A DNA stretch of 44,783 nucleotides from Verrucomicrobiales bacterium (GTDB taxonomy: Bacteria > Verrucomicrobiota > Verrucomicrobiia > Verrucomicrobiales > DEV007), in NCBI GenBank assembly GCA_028033615.1, contig JAOFDG010000009.1, positions 1-44,783 of the forward strand. Direction: 5' to 3'. Shown one piece after another: positions 1-9,372 of the stretch. Each line of letters opens with the position of its first letter. The stretch's first letter is position 1. The position numbers were made by a program, and so were the translations under genes. The notes under the pieces were generated by a model. That model worked only from the letters and a program-made list of their open reading frames with translations, was not told the origin of the DNA and ran no database searches.

Positions 1-27
1 CCTGAGCGTATTCTATTGCCCCCTTAA
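1..27 (+). CDS. C-terminal tail of an upstream gene (partial)
   Basis: Frame 1 reads PERILLPP and then a TAA at 25-27, two bases before the ATG of the next gene. This spacing is what one expects of the preceding gene in the same operon. Only eight codons are visible, so the product cannot be named and the reading could be chance. Confidence 0.25.
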   Translation, partial: PERILLPP

Positions 28-29
28 AA

Positions 30-812
30 ATGGATCGTCTATATTTAACTATCGCTGCAGTATTTTTCTGTGGAGGCTTCATTTACGCATTAACATGTTT
101 ACGAAGTGGGGTATACAAAAAGTCACTTTGGAATTCCTTAGGCATGTTTTTGGGTCTGCTTTTTCAGTCAATGTTTTTGGCTGAAAGAGGTGAGATTCAT
201 GGACGCTGTCCCGTAACTGATTTGGTTGAGATTCTGGTGTTTGTTTCATGGTCTATGGTTATAATTTATTTACTATTTGGATCAAGCTATAGGATTTCTT
301 TGATGGGCGTATTCACCTCGCCCTTGGTGTTTTTGATATGCATCGTTGCTGTAATTTTGCCCTTCAATAAGCAGGAAGCTTTAGCCGTGGCAGCAGCTCG
401 CAAAGAGGTTGAGCCATGGACCGAGTTACATATAGCGATTTCACTCATATCCTATGGAGCCTTTGGAATGGCGTGTGTCTCTGGCGCAATGTTTTTAATA
501 CAAGAAAGACAAGTTCGACTGGGTAAGTTAGAAACGCTTTTTTATAATCTTCCACCCATGCAAAATCTTGCTAAAGCAGTTTTTCGCCTCATGCTTTTTG
601 GAGTCATATTACTTGCTGTTGGAATATTTTCAGCAGAGAAAATTCCGCCCAGTGGAACTCAACATGCGATTTGGCCTCTCTACGTTATCTGGATACTTTA
701 TGCATTTATTTGTTGTTTAGATATTTTCAGAGGTATGCTCGCACGTAGACTGTCTCAATTTGCAGTCTTTGCCTTTATATTTTCACTAATCAGTTTGCTT
801 ATTGTTTCATAG
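30..812 (+). CDS. HemX/CcsA-like membrane protein (cytochrome c assembly family)
   Basis: A 260-residue integral membrane protein with about eight hydrophobic segments (roughly residues 5-25, 34-50, 66-84, 90-110, 133-157, 185-205, 212-232 and 240-259). Conserved-looking histidines sit in WTELH (W130, H134) and in GTQHAIWP near residue 215, as in the HemX/CcsA group of the cytochrome c assembly family, whose members handle or bind haem in the cytoplasmic membrane. The tryptophan-rich WWD motif of true haem-export CcmC/CcmF/CcsA proteins is not evident, so HemX-like is the better call. It lies two bases before hemA, and a hemX-hemA-hemC-hemD order is well known; HemX affects GluTR abundance in Bacillus. 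A role in haem handling or GluTR regulation is inferred from family and context. Confidence 0.8.
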   Translation: MDRLYLTIAAVFFCGGFIYALTCLRSGVYKKSLWNSLGMFLGLLFQSMFLAERGEIHGRCPVTDLVEILVFVSWSMVIIYLLFGSSYRISLMGVFTSPLVFLICIVAVILPFNKQEALAVAAARKEVEPWTELHIAISLISYGAFGMACVSGAMFLIQERQVRLGKLETLFYNLPPMQNLAKAVFRLMLFGVILLAVGIFSAEKIPPSGTQHAIWPLYVIWILYAFICCLDIFRGMLARRLSQFAVFAFIFSLISLLIVS

Positions 813-814
813 AT

Positions 815-1894
815 ATGAGTGAAAGTTCTTCAGGATTAGAAATTTTTTGTATTGGTCTTAATCATGAAGCCGCCCCGGTTTCTGTGCGAGAGAGGATGGC
901 TATACCTGAAACTGAGTTGGCTGAAAGGTGTTCCCTTTTAACGAAAGAAGAAGGCTTTTATGAAGCTGTCATTGTTTCCACGTGTAATCGAATTGAGATT
1001 TATTGTGTGGCAGATGAAAAAGTATACCTAAGTCTCGAGAAGTGTTTTGAAATTTCACTAAAATCCAATGATTTTTCTCAACTAGAGCATTACAAGTACA
1101 AGGGAAAAGAGGTTATGAGACATTTGTGTCGAGTAGCTAGTGGACTTGATTCTATGGTGCTAGGTGAAACTGAGATTTTCGGTCAATTGAAAAAAGCCTA
1201 TTCGATTGCGCAATGCTCTGAAAATACATCAAAAGTATTAAACAAGTTGTTTCAGAGTTCTTTCATGATTGCTAAAAATGTCAGAACGAACTCAAAAATA
1301 ACTAGAGGAGCGACATCGGTTGGAGCTGCTGGAGTTGACTTGGCCGAGAAAATATTCGGAGATCTGAAAAATTGCAATGTTATGGTAATTGGTGCTGGAC
1401 AAATGGGCCAAATGGTTGCCAAAACTCTCATGGCTCGTGGAGTAAAGAGTCTGGAGGTTGCAAGCAGATCCTTAGAAAGTGCGACTCGTTTAGCTGAAGA
1501 AATGGGTGGGACTCCTTACCAATTAGATGATAGTATTGAGAGGCTCTCAATTACTGATATTCTTATAACTGCAACTTCATCACCTGAGACTCTCCTTCAC
1601 AAAAATATGGTAGATTCTATTTTTAACAAGCGAAGAGGTAGACCATTATTCATTGTTGATATTGCGGTCCCTAGAGACGTAGATGAGGAAATTACTAAAA
1701 TTCCAGGAGTTTATCTTTATGATATGGATGCCTTACAGCGGATTACTTCGTCCGCTCGTACTCGTCGCGAAGAACAGATTGAAATATGTGAGGATCTTAT
1801 ATTACAACTGATAAGAAGTCATAGTTTTGATGAGTCTTCCAAGGACTCGTCTAATTTTTCTGATGACGCTAGTGATCCGGTTACTATAGTATGA
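815..1894 (+). CDS. hemA: Glutamyl-tRNA reductase
   Basis: NADPH-dependent reduction of Glu-tRNA(Glu) to glutamate-1-semialdehyde, the first committed step of the C5 tetrapyrrole route; cytoplasmic. The catalytic cysteine is in STCNRIEIY (C57), with the conserved GLDSMVLGE block near residues 110-118 and H103 just before it. The Rossmann fingerprint GAGQMG is at 193-198. The protein is 359 residues, shorter than the usual 410-430, because the C-terminal dimerisation helix region is abbreviated and ends in a Ser/Asp-rich tail. It starts two bases after the HemX-like gene and its stop overlaps the hemC start as ATGA, so the two are translationally coupled. No Shine-Dalgarno is visible before the ATG. 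Confidence 0.95.
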   Translation: MSESSSGLEIFCIGLNHEAAPVSVRERMAIPETELAERCSLLTKEEGFYEAVIVSTCNRIEIYCVADEKVYLSLEKCFEISLKSNDFSQLEHYKYKGKEVMRHLCRVASGLDSMVLGETEIFGQLKKAYSIAQCSENTSKVLNKLFQSSFMIAKNVRTNSKITRGATSVGAAGVDLAEKIFGDLKNCNVMVIGAGQMGQMVAKTLMARGVKSLEVASRSLESATRLAEEMGGTPYQLDDSIERLSITDILITATSSPETLLHKNMVDSIFNKRRGRPLFIVDIAVPRDVDEEITKIPGVYLYDMDALQRITSSARTRREEQIEICEDLILQLIRSHSFDESSKDSSNFSDDASDPVTIV

Positions 1895-2853
1895 AAGAAA
1901 TAGTTATAGGAACGAGAGGAAGTGCTTTGGCGTTATACCAGGCACGCAGAGTTGCTAGGGAATTAAGAGAGAGCGGGTATGATGGTCGGATAGAAGAAAA
2001 AATTATTCAGACAAGTGGGGATAGGTACAAAGATCTTAAACTTACAGAGTTCGCAAAGGGAAAAGACCCATTAATTGAAAAAGGCGTTTTTATTAAAGAG
2101 CTAGAGGAAGCCCTTTTGAGATCTGAAATTCATATTGCAGTACATAGCCTTAAGGATTTGCCTTCAACCTTAACTGAAGAATTTGAAATGGGAGCAGTTC
2201 TGGAACGAGACGCTGTGCAAGATTTATTAGTAACGAGTAGTGCATCTAGTTCATTAGAGGAGCTGCCTAAGGATGCTACTGTTTCAACAGGAAGTGTAAG
2301 GCGCTCAAGAATAGTACAATTGATGCGTCCAGATATTAATATTAAAGATATGAGGGGGAACGTCCCAACTAGATTAAAGAAATTACAAACTGGTGAATAT
2401 GGTGATGCGACTATTCTGGCACAAGCCGGCCTTAATAGACTTGGCATTTATGATGAAAAAAAAGAAACGTTGGAACTGGAGGGAATTGTTTTCGGTAGTT
2501 TCCAGTTGCCTCTTAATGAATTCGTTCCTGCAGCAGGACAAGGGGCTATAGCCATTGAAACTTTATCTAATAATCCGGTTTCAGAGATTATTTCAAAGAT
2601 CAATCATCAGGAGACTGAGGAATGTATTGCAGTTGAGAGAGATTTTTTAAGGTTGCTGGGTGCTGGATGCGATACTCCAGTTGGAATTCATGCATCAATT
2701 TTACCTTCCAAAGATGAAATGAATTTACAGGCGGTAGTTTTCGATGAGATAGATTTATTTTCTAAGCCAAAAACCGGTCGTTTAGTTGTTCAAAGGGAAT
2801 TCGTTGACCGAGTTGCTAATGATTTATTAAATCAAATGCAAATTAATGTTTGA
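1891..2853 (+). CDS. hemC: Porphobilinogen deaminase (hydroxymethylbilane synthase)
   Basis: Polymerises four porphobilinogens into hydroxymethylbilane; cytoplasmic. The N-terminal IGTRGSALAL motif, the catalytic Asp in HSLKD (D89), the Arg-rich STGSVRRSR stretch (132-140) and the dipyrromethane-cofactor cysteine in LGAGCDTPVG (C260) are all present. Length (320 aa) is normal. There is a small insertion around residues 186-205 before the PAAGQGAIAIE motif. It overlaps hemA by ATGA (1891-1894), and its stop abuts the start of the next gene, supporting one co-transcribed haem operon. Confidence 0.96.
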   Translation: MKEIVIGTRGSALALYQARRVARELRESGYDGRIEEKIIQTSGDRYKDLKLTEFAKGKDPLIEKGVFIKELEEALLRSEIHIAVHSLKDLPSTLTEEFEMGAVLERDAVQDLLVTSSASSSLEELPKDATVSTGSVRRSRIVQLMRPDINIKDMRGNVPTRLKKLQTGEYGDATILAQAGLNRLGIYDEKKETLELEGIVFGSFQLPLNEFVPAAGQGAIAIETLSNNPVSEIISKINHQETEECIAVERDFLRLLGAGCDTPVGIHASILPSKDEMNLQAVVFDEIDLFSKPKTGRLVVQREFVDRVANDLLNQMQINV

Positions 2854-2858
2854 AAGAT

Positions 2859-4394
2859 ATGGGAAAGAAATCAACAAATAGAAAAGGAATCTGTTATTTA
2901 GTTGGAGCTGGCCCCGGTGACCCTGGTTTGTTAACTATTCGTGCTAAAGAGTGCTTGGAGAAAGCTGACGTGGTTGTCTATGATTACCTGTGTAATGTTG
3001 AGATATTGAATTATGCACCATCTGGTTCTGAAAAAATATACGCAGGAAAAAAGGCTGCTGATCACGCTATCCCTCAAGATGAACTTAATGACTTATTAGT
3101 AAAGTTATCGCTTGAAGGAAAGACAGTAGTTAGGCTTAAAGGAGGTGATCCATACGTTTTTGGAAGGGGGGGAGAGGAAGCTCAGGAATTAAATAAGGCA
3201 GAAATTCCTTTTGAAATTGTTCCTGGGATTAGTTCTTCAATTGCAGGTCCTGCTTATGCCGGAATACCGGTCACTCATAGAGATTGCTGCTCTCAACTAA
3301 CTATATTTACAGGTCATGAAGATCCAAACAAGAATGAGTCTGTTATCGATTATTCCAAGATTGGAAAATATGATGGAACTAAAGTAATGCTTATGGGTGT
3401 CGGTCAGCTAGAAAAAGTGACCAGCGAAATGATTTCTGGTGGGGCAGCTAAAGATACACCAATTGCTTTGATAAGATGGGCCACGACAGGTAGACAAGAG
3501 ACTTTAATTGGAGAAATTGGAAATATTTCACAAAAGGTAAATAAAGTGGGGTTTAAAGCTCCTGCAGTCGCCGTATTTGGAGAGGTAGTCAATTTAAGGG
3601 ATCAACTCAATTGGTTTGAGCGTCGTTCTTTATACTCTAAGAAAATGGTTGTAACTAGAACAAGAACTCAGGCTGGAGAGCTTAGCGTAAGACTTCGGAA
3701 TATGGGGGCTGACGTGGATGAAATGCCTACTATAAGAATTGAGCCTCCAGAGAAGCTCAAAGAATTTGGTGAGTTAGTTCAGGATTCCCATAAGTATGAT
3801 TGGATTGTTTTCACTAGTCCTAATGGGGTAGATTCCTTCTTTGATATCTTTTTTAAATTATATAAGGATGCACGATCAATTGGAGGAGCAAAAATCGCTG
3901 TAATTGGTCCAGGTACTCGGAAAGCAGTAGAAAAATATCATCTTGCTGTTGATCTGTTACCAGAGAAGTTTGTTGCTGAGGGACTCGTAGAAAAATTTGT
4001 CGAATCAGAGGGTGTTGAAAATCAAACAATATTATTGGTCCGACCTGAGAAGACACGTGATATAATATCCAAAGAGCTCAGTGAAAAAGGGGCAATCGTA
4101 GATGAGGCGATTGCTTATCGCACTGTTCCTGAACTTGAAGATCCTACGGGTGCAGTAAAGAGATTCAACTCAGGAGAAATAGACCTAGTGACCTTTACAA
4201 GTTCTAGTACCGTTGAGAGCTTTATGGAACTGGATCTAGAGATACCAGATCATATTGTAATGGCAAGTATTGGCCCTATAACTTCTGAAACTATCCGCTC
4301 TTATGGGTATGAAGCTGATATCGAAGCTAAAGAATCAAATATTCCAAGTCTCGTTGATGCTATTGAAGAATACTATAAAGAACTTAAGGAATAA
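2859..4394 (+). CDS. cobA-hemD: Fused uroporphyrinogen-III C-methyltransferase / uroporphyrinogen-III synthase
   Basis: Two enzymes in one chain. Residues about 14-250 form a SUMT-type SAM methyltransferase (VGAGPGDPGLLT near the start, GGDPYVFGRGGEE, then VPGISS), which makes precorrin-2 for sirohaem or cobalamin. Residues about 265-510 form a HemD domain (WIVFTSPNGVDSFF, then VTFTSSSTVESF), which closes hydroxymethylbilane to uroporphyrinogen III. Fusions of this order are known in several phyla. The start is ambiguous: an ATG at 2859 gives a protein beginning MGKKSTN, while a TTG at 2850 overlaps the hemC stop as TTGA and adds three residues. I chose the ATG. The gene completes the early haem pathway begun by hemA and hemC. 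Confidence 0.93.
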   Translation: MGKKSTNRKGICYLVGAGPGDPGLLTIRAKECLEKADVVVYDYLCNVEILNYAPSGSEKIYAGKKAADHAIPQDELNDLLVKLSLEGKTVVRLKGGDPYVFGRGGEEAQELNKAEIPFEIVPGISSSIAGPAYAGIPVTHRDCCSQLTIFTGHEDPNKNESVIDYSKIGKYDGTKVMLMGVGQLEKVTSEMISGGAAKDTPIALIRWATTGRQETLIGEIGNISQKVNKVGFKAPAVAVFGEVVNLRDQLNWFERRSLYSKKMVVTRTRTQAGELSVRLRNMGADVDEMPTIRIEPPEKLKEFGELVQDSHKYDWIVFTSPNGVDSFFDIFFKLYKDARSIGGAKIAVIGPGTRKAVEKYHLAVDLLPEKFVAEGLVEKFVESEGVENQTILLVRPEKTRDIISKELSEKGAIVDEAIAYRTVPELEDPTGAVKRFNSGEIDLVTFTSSSTVESFMELDLEIPDHIVMASIGPITSETIRSYGYEADIEAKESNIPSLVDAIEEYYKELKE

Positions 4395-4430
4395 GTCTTT
4401 TGAAATTAGACCTAGGCAGGTAATACAAAA

Positions 4431-4727
4431 TTAAGCCTCAGAATTTTCAGTAGTGCTTTCAGCTGCTACTGGCGCTGCCTGCTCAACAGGAGTCTCTTCT
4501 GAATTTTTAGTAGTATTGCTACGTCTGAAAACCTGTAGGTTAGTACGAAACTTCATTCTAGATTTCTTCGCAGCTGTACGTTGTTTTCTACGATAGCGTT
4601 GGAATGGAGTTTCGAATGATCGAAGGCGTCTCATTTCATCCATGATTCCTTCAGCCTCAAGCTTGTTTTTTAAACGCTTAAGAGCACGGTCTACTGATTC
4701 GCCTTTATTTACTTCTACGTCTGTCAT
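4431..4727 (-). CDS. rpsU: 30S ribosomal protein bS21
   Basis: Small-subunit protein that sits near the 3' end of 16S rRNA and the anti-Shine-Dalgarno. The family core is clear: GESVDRALKRLKNKLEAEGI (residues 9-28), then the Arg/Lys-rich helix ending near residue 70. At 98 residues it is longer than the usual 65-75 because of an Ala/Glu-rich acidic tail (about 72-98). The ATG at 4725-4727 has no Shine-Dalgarno. It follows secDF on the same strand with a 56-base gap, so it may be read from the same transcript or from its own promoter. Confidence 0.93.
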   Translation of the reverse strand: MTDVEVNKGESVDRALKRLKNKLEAEGIMDEMRRLRSFETPFQRYRRKQRTAAKKSRMKFRTNLQVFRRSNTTKNSEETPVEQAAPVAAESTTENSEA

Positions 4728-4783
4728 GTTTTAAATTTGGGACCGGACTTTAATAGGTTTCAGTCAATGAGTCAAGTACGGTT

Positions 4784-7204
4784 CTAATCTGAAGCTGCAG
4801 TAGGGTCAACAGTCTCTTGATCAGCATCCAGAATTTGTCTTTGGAGGTTGATTCCCTTAAGTTTAGCCCAAAAAGCAACAATAGGGGATGCGACAAATAT
4901 CGAAGAGTATGTTCCTACAATTACTCCTATAATAATAGCAAATGAAAATTCTTTAAGGGATGGTCCGCCGAATAAGTACAGGCTGATAACCGTTAAGAGT
5001 GTTGTTAAACTTGTTAAAATAGTTCGTGAGAGAGTCGAGTTTATGGCGACGTTCATAATGGTGTTTTGGTCGCCCCGTTGATTGCGAAGACCTTCCCTAA
5101 TCCTATCAAAAACAACAATAGTGTCGTTAATAGAGTAACCAGCAATAGTTAGAAAGGCTCCCACGAGTATCAAATTAAGTTCAAGCCCACAGAGTACAGT
5201 TATACCAATCACGATAACAAGATCATGAACCAATGCCGCAATTGCTCCTAAGGCGAAAGAAAATTCAAATCGGAAGGTAATGTATATAAAGATGGCGATT
5301 AGGCCTGCAATTAACGCAGTTATCGAGGTCGATAACATTTCACCCGCTACCTGCGAACGTATCTGCTGACTTTGAATTTGTCCTTCTGTTAAACCTGCAG
5401 AGCTAATAGCATTTTTTACTTTCTCTCCATCAGAATCACTCACTCTCACAGAGTAAATTGTTTTATCTTGTCCGAGTGGCGTCAATTCTTGAATCTGAGG
5501 ATTCTTAGCGTCCTCTGATAAATTATTATTTACGACTTCGGAGATTTTCTCTGTAGAGATATTTTCCGAAGCATTAAATCGAAGTTGTTGCCCTCCTGCG
5601 AATTCTATACCCAGTGAATCCCCTCGTTTTACTCCTAGTACAATAATGGACAAAATAATTATTCCGAACGAAACTAATTTAGTTATTTTTGTTAGTCCCA
5701 GAAAATTAATATTCTTTTTAGAAAGAACAGGAGTGAAGTTAAGTTGATTAAATTTATTTGAGCTCTTTAGCCAATTGTAACAAACTCTTGTCACAAGCAG
5801 TGCAGAAAAAAGTGAAACGATGATTCCTATAGTAAGAGTCGTCGCGAAACCTTGAATGGCTCCTTCTGCTAACCAGAGAAGTACGAAAGCTGTTAATAAA
5901 GTTGTAATTTGAGCATCGAAAATTGCAGAGAATGCTTTTTCATAAGCGGACTGTATGGCAGCACCAATACTCTTACCTGAGGCTTTTTCTTCCCTCAGCC
6001 TTTCATATATTAAAACATTCGCATCAATAGCAATTCCAATAGTTAGAATGACACCAGCGATGCCTGCTAATGTAAAGTCTGCCTGAAATATCGCCAGAAT
6101 ACCGAAAAGAAGAATAATGTTAATTGATAGGCCAATGAGTGCTATGAGGCCTGCAAAACGATAAAAAATCAGCATAAAGATGGCCGTTAAACCAATGCCT
6201 GTTAGTCCAGCATTCAAGCCCTGGTCAATGGCAGCTTTGGCAAGTGTAGGTGGGAAGCTCTCTTCGAAAACAATTTCAGGTTTTACTCCAAGGGGATTTC
6301 TCATTGATACGGCAAGAGACTTTGCTTCATTTTCAGTAAAGTTTCCTGAGATTTGACAGTTACCTCCAGGAATATGGCCATTAAAAACGGCGGCCGAAAT
6401 TATTTTTCCATCGAGAAGGATGGCCATTTGCGTTCTTCCATCGCCCTTATATTTATTACTCACTCTTGAAAGCTCGTCTGCGCCATCACCTTTGAATGTG
6501 ATATTGATCACCCACCCAGCGCTATCAAGGACAGCAAATGCATTGGTAACGTCACTACCCTTAATTAAAACTTTATCCTGGAGTAATAATTTATCAGGAC
6601 CTGCAGGGTTATCTTTATTTCCACGGTCTGTAGATTCATCAAATTCAACTATTTGAGAGTTGAGAATAAAGTCTCCATTTTCAACTCGTCGTATTGCATC
6701 AGGGCTGTTCTGTTCATGTGATAAATAAAGATTAAGAATCGCAGATTTTTGAAGTTGCTCACGAATTGTACTGATGGTCTTCTCATCAATCGTTTGTTCA
6801 TTCTCTCCACCTTCACGATGAGGGATGTCAACAGATAGACGATCTTTTCCGACGGGAACGATTGATACATCGCTTACAGCTGAAGCAGATAATCTTCTTT
6901 CAAGAACCGACTTCGCTTCGTCCTGATCGCTTTTACTAATGATTTTCTCACTTTTTTCATCACCATCTTTTTTAACATCCTCAGGTAGTTGAAGTTCAAG
7001 AGTGAATCGCACTCCGCCAGCCAGATCCATTCCTTTTTTGATTTTTTTCTCTGGTGGAGACATAGAGTATATGCAAAAACCAGCTAAGCCTAAGGCAAGT
7101 AATGTTCCTATGTATCTCTGATGACGTTCAGAGTCTGAGCCAAAGTACCATATGAAAAGGACCAATAAGCCTAGGGCGATGATGAAAGCGATGAGGGGGG
7201 TCAT
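4784..7204 (-). CDS. secDF: Fused protein-export membrane protein SecDF
   Basis: Proton-motive-force-driven component of the Sec translocon that pulls preproteins out on the periplasmic side. The first half is SecD (GMDLAGGVRFTLELQL near residue 57, a periplasmic P1 domain, then a transmembrane block with GIAIDANVLIYERLREE). The second half is SecF (GIEFAGGQQLRF, then GYSINDTIVVFDRIREGLR). Twelve membrane segments are expected for the fusion. At 806 aa it is a normal length for a single-chain SecDF as in Bacillus and many Bacteroidetes/PVC bacteria. No yajC is adjacent upstream. No Shine-Dalgarno precedes the ATG at 7202-7204. Confidence 0.96.
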   Translation of the reverse strand: MTPLIAFIIALGLLVLFIWYFGSDSERHQRYIGTLLALGLAGFCIYSMSPPEKKIKKGMDLAGGVRFTLELQLPEDVKKDGDEKSEKIISKSDQDEAKSVLERRLSASAVSDVSIVPVGKDRLSVDIPHREGGENEQTIDEKTISTIREQLQKSAILNLYLSHEQNSPDAIRRVENGDFILNSQIVEFDESTDRGNKDNPAGPDKLLLQDKVLIKGSDVTNAFAVLDSAGWVINITFKGDGADELSRVSNKYKGDGRTQMAILLDGKIISAAVFNGHIPGGNCQISGNFTENEAKSLAVSMRNPLGVKPEIVFEESFPPTLAKAAIDQGLNAGLTGIGLTAIFMLIFYRFAGLIALIGLSINIILLFGILAIFQADFTLAGIAGVILTIGIAIDANVLIYERLREEKASGKSIGAAIQSAYEKAFSAIFDAQITTLLTAFVLLWLAEGAIQGFATTLTIGIIVSLFSALLVTRVCYNWLKSSNKFNQLNFTPVLSKKNINFLGLTKITKLVSFGIIILSIIVLGVKRGDSLGIEFAGGQQLRFNASENISTEKISEVVNNNLSEDAKNPQIQELTPLGQDKTIYSVRVSDSDGEKVKNAISSAGLTEGQIQSQQIRSQVAGEMLSTSITALIAGLIAIFIYITFRFEFSFALGAIAALVHDLVIVIGITVLCGLELNLILVGAFLTIAGYSINDTIVVFDRIREGLRNQRGDQNTIMNVAINSTLSRTILTSLTTLLTVISLYLFGGPSLKEFSFAIIIGVIVGTYSSIFVASPIVAFWAKLKGINLQRQILDADQETVDPTAASD

Positions 7205-7398
7205 TTTTGTTTATATCTTTTTTCTCTTCCCGGATATCAGGGGCCCGAAATCTACAGGTTTTTATAAGAAAAACAACCTAACTCTCAAACTGTTCGGTTG
7301 AGGCCATGTTAAAAGCTGAAACTTTATCAGAATTAGTTCTCTGGATAACTTGAATTTAAGAAAAGTTAATTATCAGAGTTATTGAATGATCACATCAA
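7205..7398. other. Intergenic region between secDF and the MBL hydrolase gene
   Basis: About 190 bases that must carry the secDF promoter on the minus strand and the 3' end of the hydrolase operon. I see no convincing hairpin terminator, RNA motif or small ORF in it. Confidence 0.5.
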
Positions 7399-8256
7399 TT
7401 AATCTAATTCTAGCTCAGAGAAACTCCATCTTTGACCATTTTTGAGGACTTTGAATTTTTGATTTAATCCTTCACAAGCTGATATGAATTCTTCCGGAGA
7501 AGCCGTGTTAAACTTGAACATGTCAAAGTGATGAGGAATGGCTATTCTGGCGTTGACGGCTCTGGATAAGGCTGCTGCTTCATACCCATTAAGATTACCT
7601 GCTACTCGCCTTTCAGGTTTATTTCCATTAATTGGCACAATAGCCACATCAATAGAAAATTTTAATAGCTCAGAAGTTAATTGAGGGTGCCAAAGAGTGT
7701 CCCCTGAATGGTAGATATGCCATTTCCCAAAACTTATGATTAGACCCATAAATTTAGGGTAGCCATTTTCATCTCTTTCAATTTCGTTGTGTGCTGCGGC
7801 TATTCCAGTGATGGTAAATCCGTCTATCGTAATTTTATTTTCTTCAGTTATTCCAATGAGTCTGATTTCATTTTCTTTGCCAAGGCGTTCCTCGGCAAAT
7901 TCAATATTAGCCTGCGGTAGTACTAATTGTACTTCTCTCTCAGCTGTGCATATACCATTAAGAGTTTCGCCATCTAGATGATCAGTGTGATTATGAGAGG
8001 ATGTTATAATGTTGATGAAATTTAATTTGGATGAATTAATAACTTTTTCAGTTATTCTTTCGTGTGGCTTATCAGTATCAGAGTATTTTTTTGTGAGCGA
8101 ATCAGAGAGATATGGGTCCAAGAGTATAAATTTCTCGCCCCACTTAATAAGAAATCCACTCTGACCTAACCACCAGATATGAAAGTTTTCTGTGTCGCCG
8201 TCAGATTCATAAATCTCTTTAATTAATTCTTCATTTTTTTTATAAGCTGCCTTCAT
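7399..8256 (-). CDS. UlaG-like metallo-beta-lactamase-fold hydrolase
   Basis: Metal-dependent hydrolase of the MBL fold. The dinuclear site motif HNHTDH (H88, H90, D92, H93) is intact, and further ligands appear in AAHNE, HSGDT and IPHHFDMF. The N-terminal FHIWWLGQSGFLIKWG and LLDPYLSD are typical of the UlaG/RNase Z-like branch that includes L-ascorbate-6-phosphate lactonase and N-acyl-phosphatidylethanolamine-type hydrolases; the exact substrate cannot be read from the sequence. No signal peptide is seen, so it is probably cytoplasmic. The ATG lies four bases after the stop of the MetE-like gene, so the two form an operon and may act in one pathway. Confidence 0.85.
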   Translation of the reverse strand: MKAAYKKNEELIKEIYESDGDTENFHIWWLGQSGFLIKWGEKFILLDPYLSDSLTKKYSDTDKPHERITEKVINSSKLNFINIITSSHNHTDHLDGETLNGICTAEREVQLVLPQANIEFAEERLGKENEIRLIGITEENKITIDGFTITGIAAAHNEIERDENGYPKFMGLIISFGKWHIYHSGDTLWHPQLTSELLKFSIDVAIVPINGNKPERRVAGNLNGYEAAALSRAVNARIAIPHHFDMFKFNTASPEEFISACEGLNQKFKVLKNGQRWSFSELELD

Positions 8257-8260
8257 TTAT

Positions 8261-9289
8261 TTATAAGGTTTCTCTAACAATTTGAGCAGCAGTACACATG
8301 TTTTGTAGTTTCAATTTTGCCGCCCATCTAGCGGTTTGACTTAAACCACAATCAGGAGCAAGTACCAATTTTCCGGCATCCACGAATTTCAAGCAATCCC
8401 TAATTTTTGATTCCAGTAACTCCACGGGCTCAATGAAATAGCTTTTAACATCTATTATTCCTACTGCGACATCCATTTTTTCTGCCACTTCAGAAATAAT
8501 TTCGAGTTCTGAGTATTCTCGATTTGCCATTTCTAAATGCATTTCATCAACATTTAAATTCATGAATGAAGGAAATAAAGGCTTGTAACTTCTAAACCCA
8601 ACGGCATGTCCTTTAAAGTTTCCGAAGCAAAGGTGAGTGCACAATCGGGTTTTTCCATGGACGCTATTTACGGTTCTGTTGAAGATATCAACAAACCTAT
8701 CACTATCTTCTTTATAGCCATAGCAGCTCATTGAGGGTTCATCGACGCAAATTTCTTCGCACCCCTCAGAAACAAGATCTTCTAGCTCTTTACTGATTAT
8801 TGGAAGTAAAGCCTCTGTTATTGCAAAGCGATCTGGATATCTATCATCTGGAATCAACCTTCCGCTCATTGTAAATGGGCCAGGAACACTCATCTTCAAT
8901 GTTTTTCCTGGAGGAGTTAATCTTTTTAACCTTTTGAATTCTTCTACTGCTCCTAGACCGTTTGCACCTGAAAGTTCACCGATGATTTCATGCTTACCTC
9001 TTTGATCATGAGCAGGAGGACCAAACTTCCTTGGTGATTCGGGTTCCATTGCGATCCCTTTTAAATGTCCATAGAAAGATAGATTGAAGTCGAGTCGGGT
9101 CTGTTCTCCATCTGTAATTACATCAAGGCCAGCATTGACCTGATCTTGAATCGCACATGTTGTCGCATCATCTTTAATTTCGGAGATATCATTTGCGCCG
9201 AACTGATTAAGATTTTCACCCGCGAAGTGCAGCCAACTTGGGAAAGGGTAACTACCTATAACTGAGGTGCGAATGGGTTGATTTTTCAT
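8261..9289 (-). CDS. MetE-like (cobalamin-independent methionine synthase family) zinc methyltransferase
   Basis: A 342-residue protein covering only the C-terminal, catalytic TIM-barrel module of MetE. Zinc ligands fit the family pattern: H219 and C221 in THLCFGN, E253 in MHLEMANRE and C314 in APDCGLS. The VDEPS motif (182-186) is also typical. Stand-alone proteins of this size transfer methyl groups to thiols, sometimes from methylcobalamin or unknown donors rather than methyltetrahydrofolate. The start is set at the ATG at 9287-9289, giving MKNQPIRTSVIGSYP as in the family; a TTG at 9328 would add 13 unconvincing residues. It is followed after four bases by the MBL hydrolase gene. Confidence 0.85.
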   Translation of the reverse strand: MKNQPIRTSVIGSYPFPSWLHFAGENLNQFGANDISEIKDDATTCAIQDQVNAGLDVITDGEQTRLDFNLSFYGHLKGIAMEPESPRKFGPPAHDQRGKHEIIGELSGANGLGAVEEFKRLKRLTPPGKTLKMSVPGPFTMSGRLIPDDRYPDRFAITEALLPIISKELEDLVSEGCEEICVDEPSMSCYGYKEDSDRFVDIFNRTVNSVHGKTRLCTHLCFGNFKGHAVGFRSYKPLFPSFMNLNVDEMHLEMANREYSELEIISEVAEKMDVAVGIIDVKSYFIEPVELLESKIRDCLKFVDAGKLVLAPDCGLSQTARWAAKLKLQNMCTAAQIVRETL

Positions 9290-9372
9290 GATTAGAAATA
9301 GATTCGCCTTTTCACGGGCTTGTCGCAATCATGAATTCTATTTACTAGTAATTAATGAAAAGTTTATGAGAA

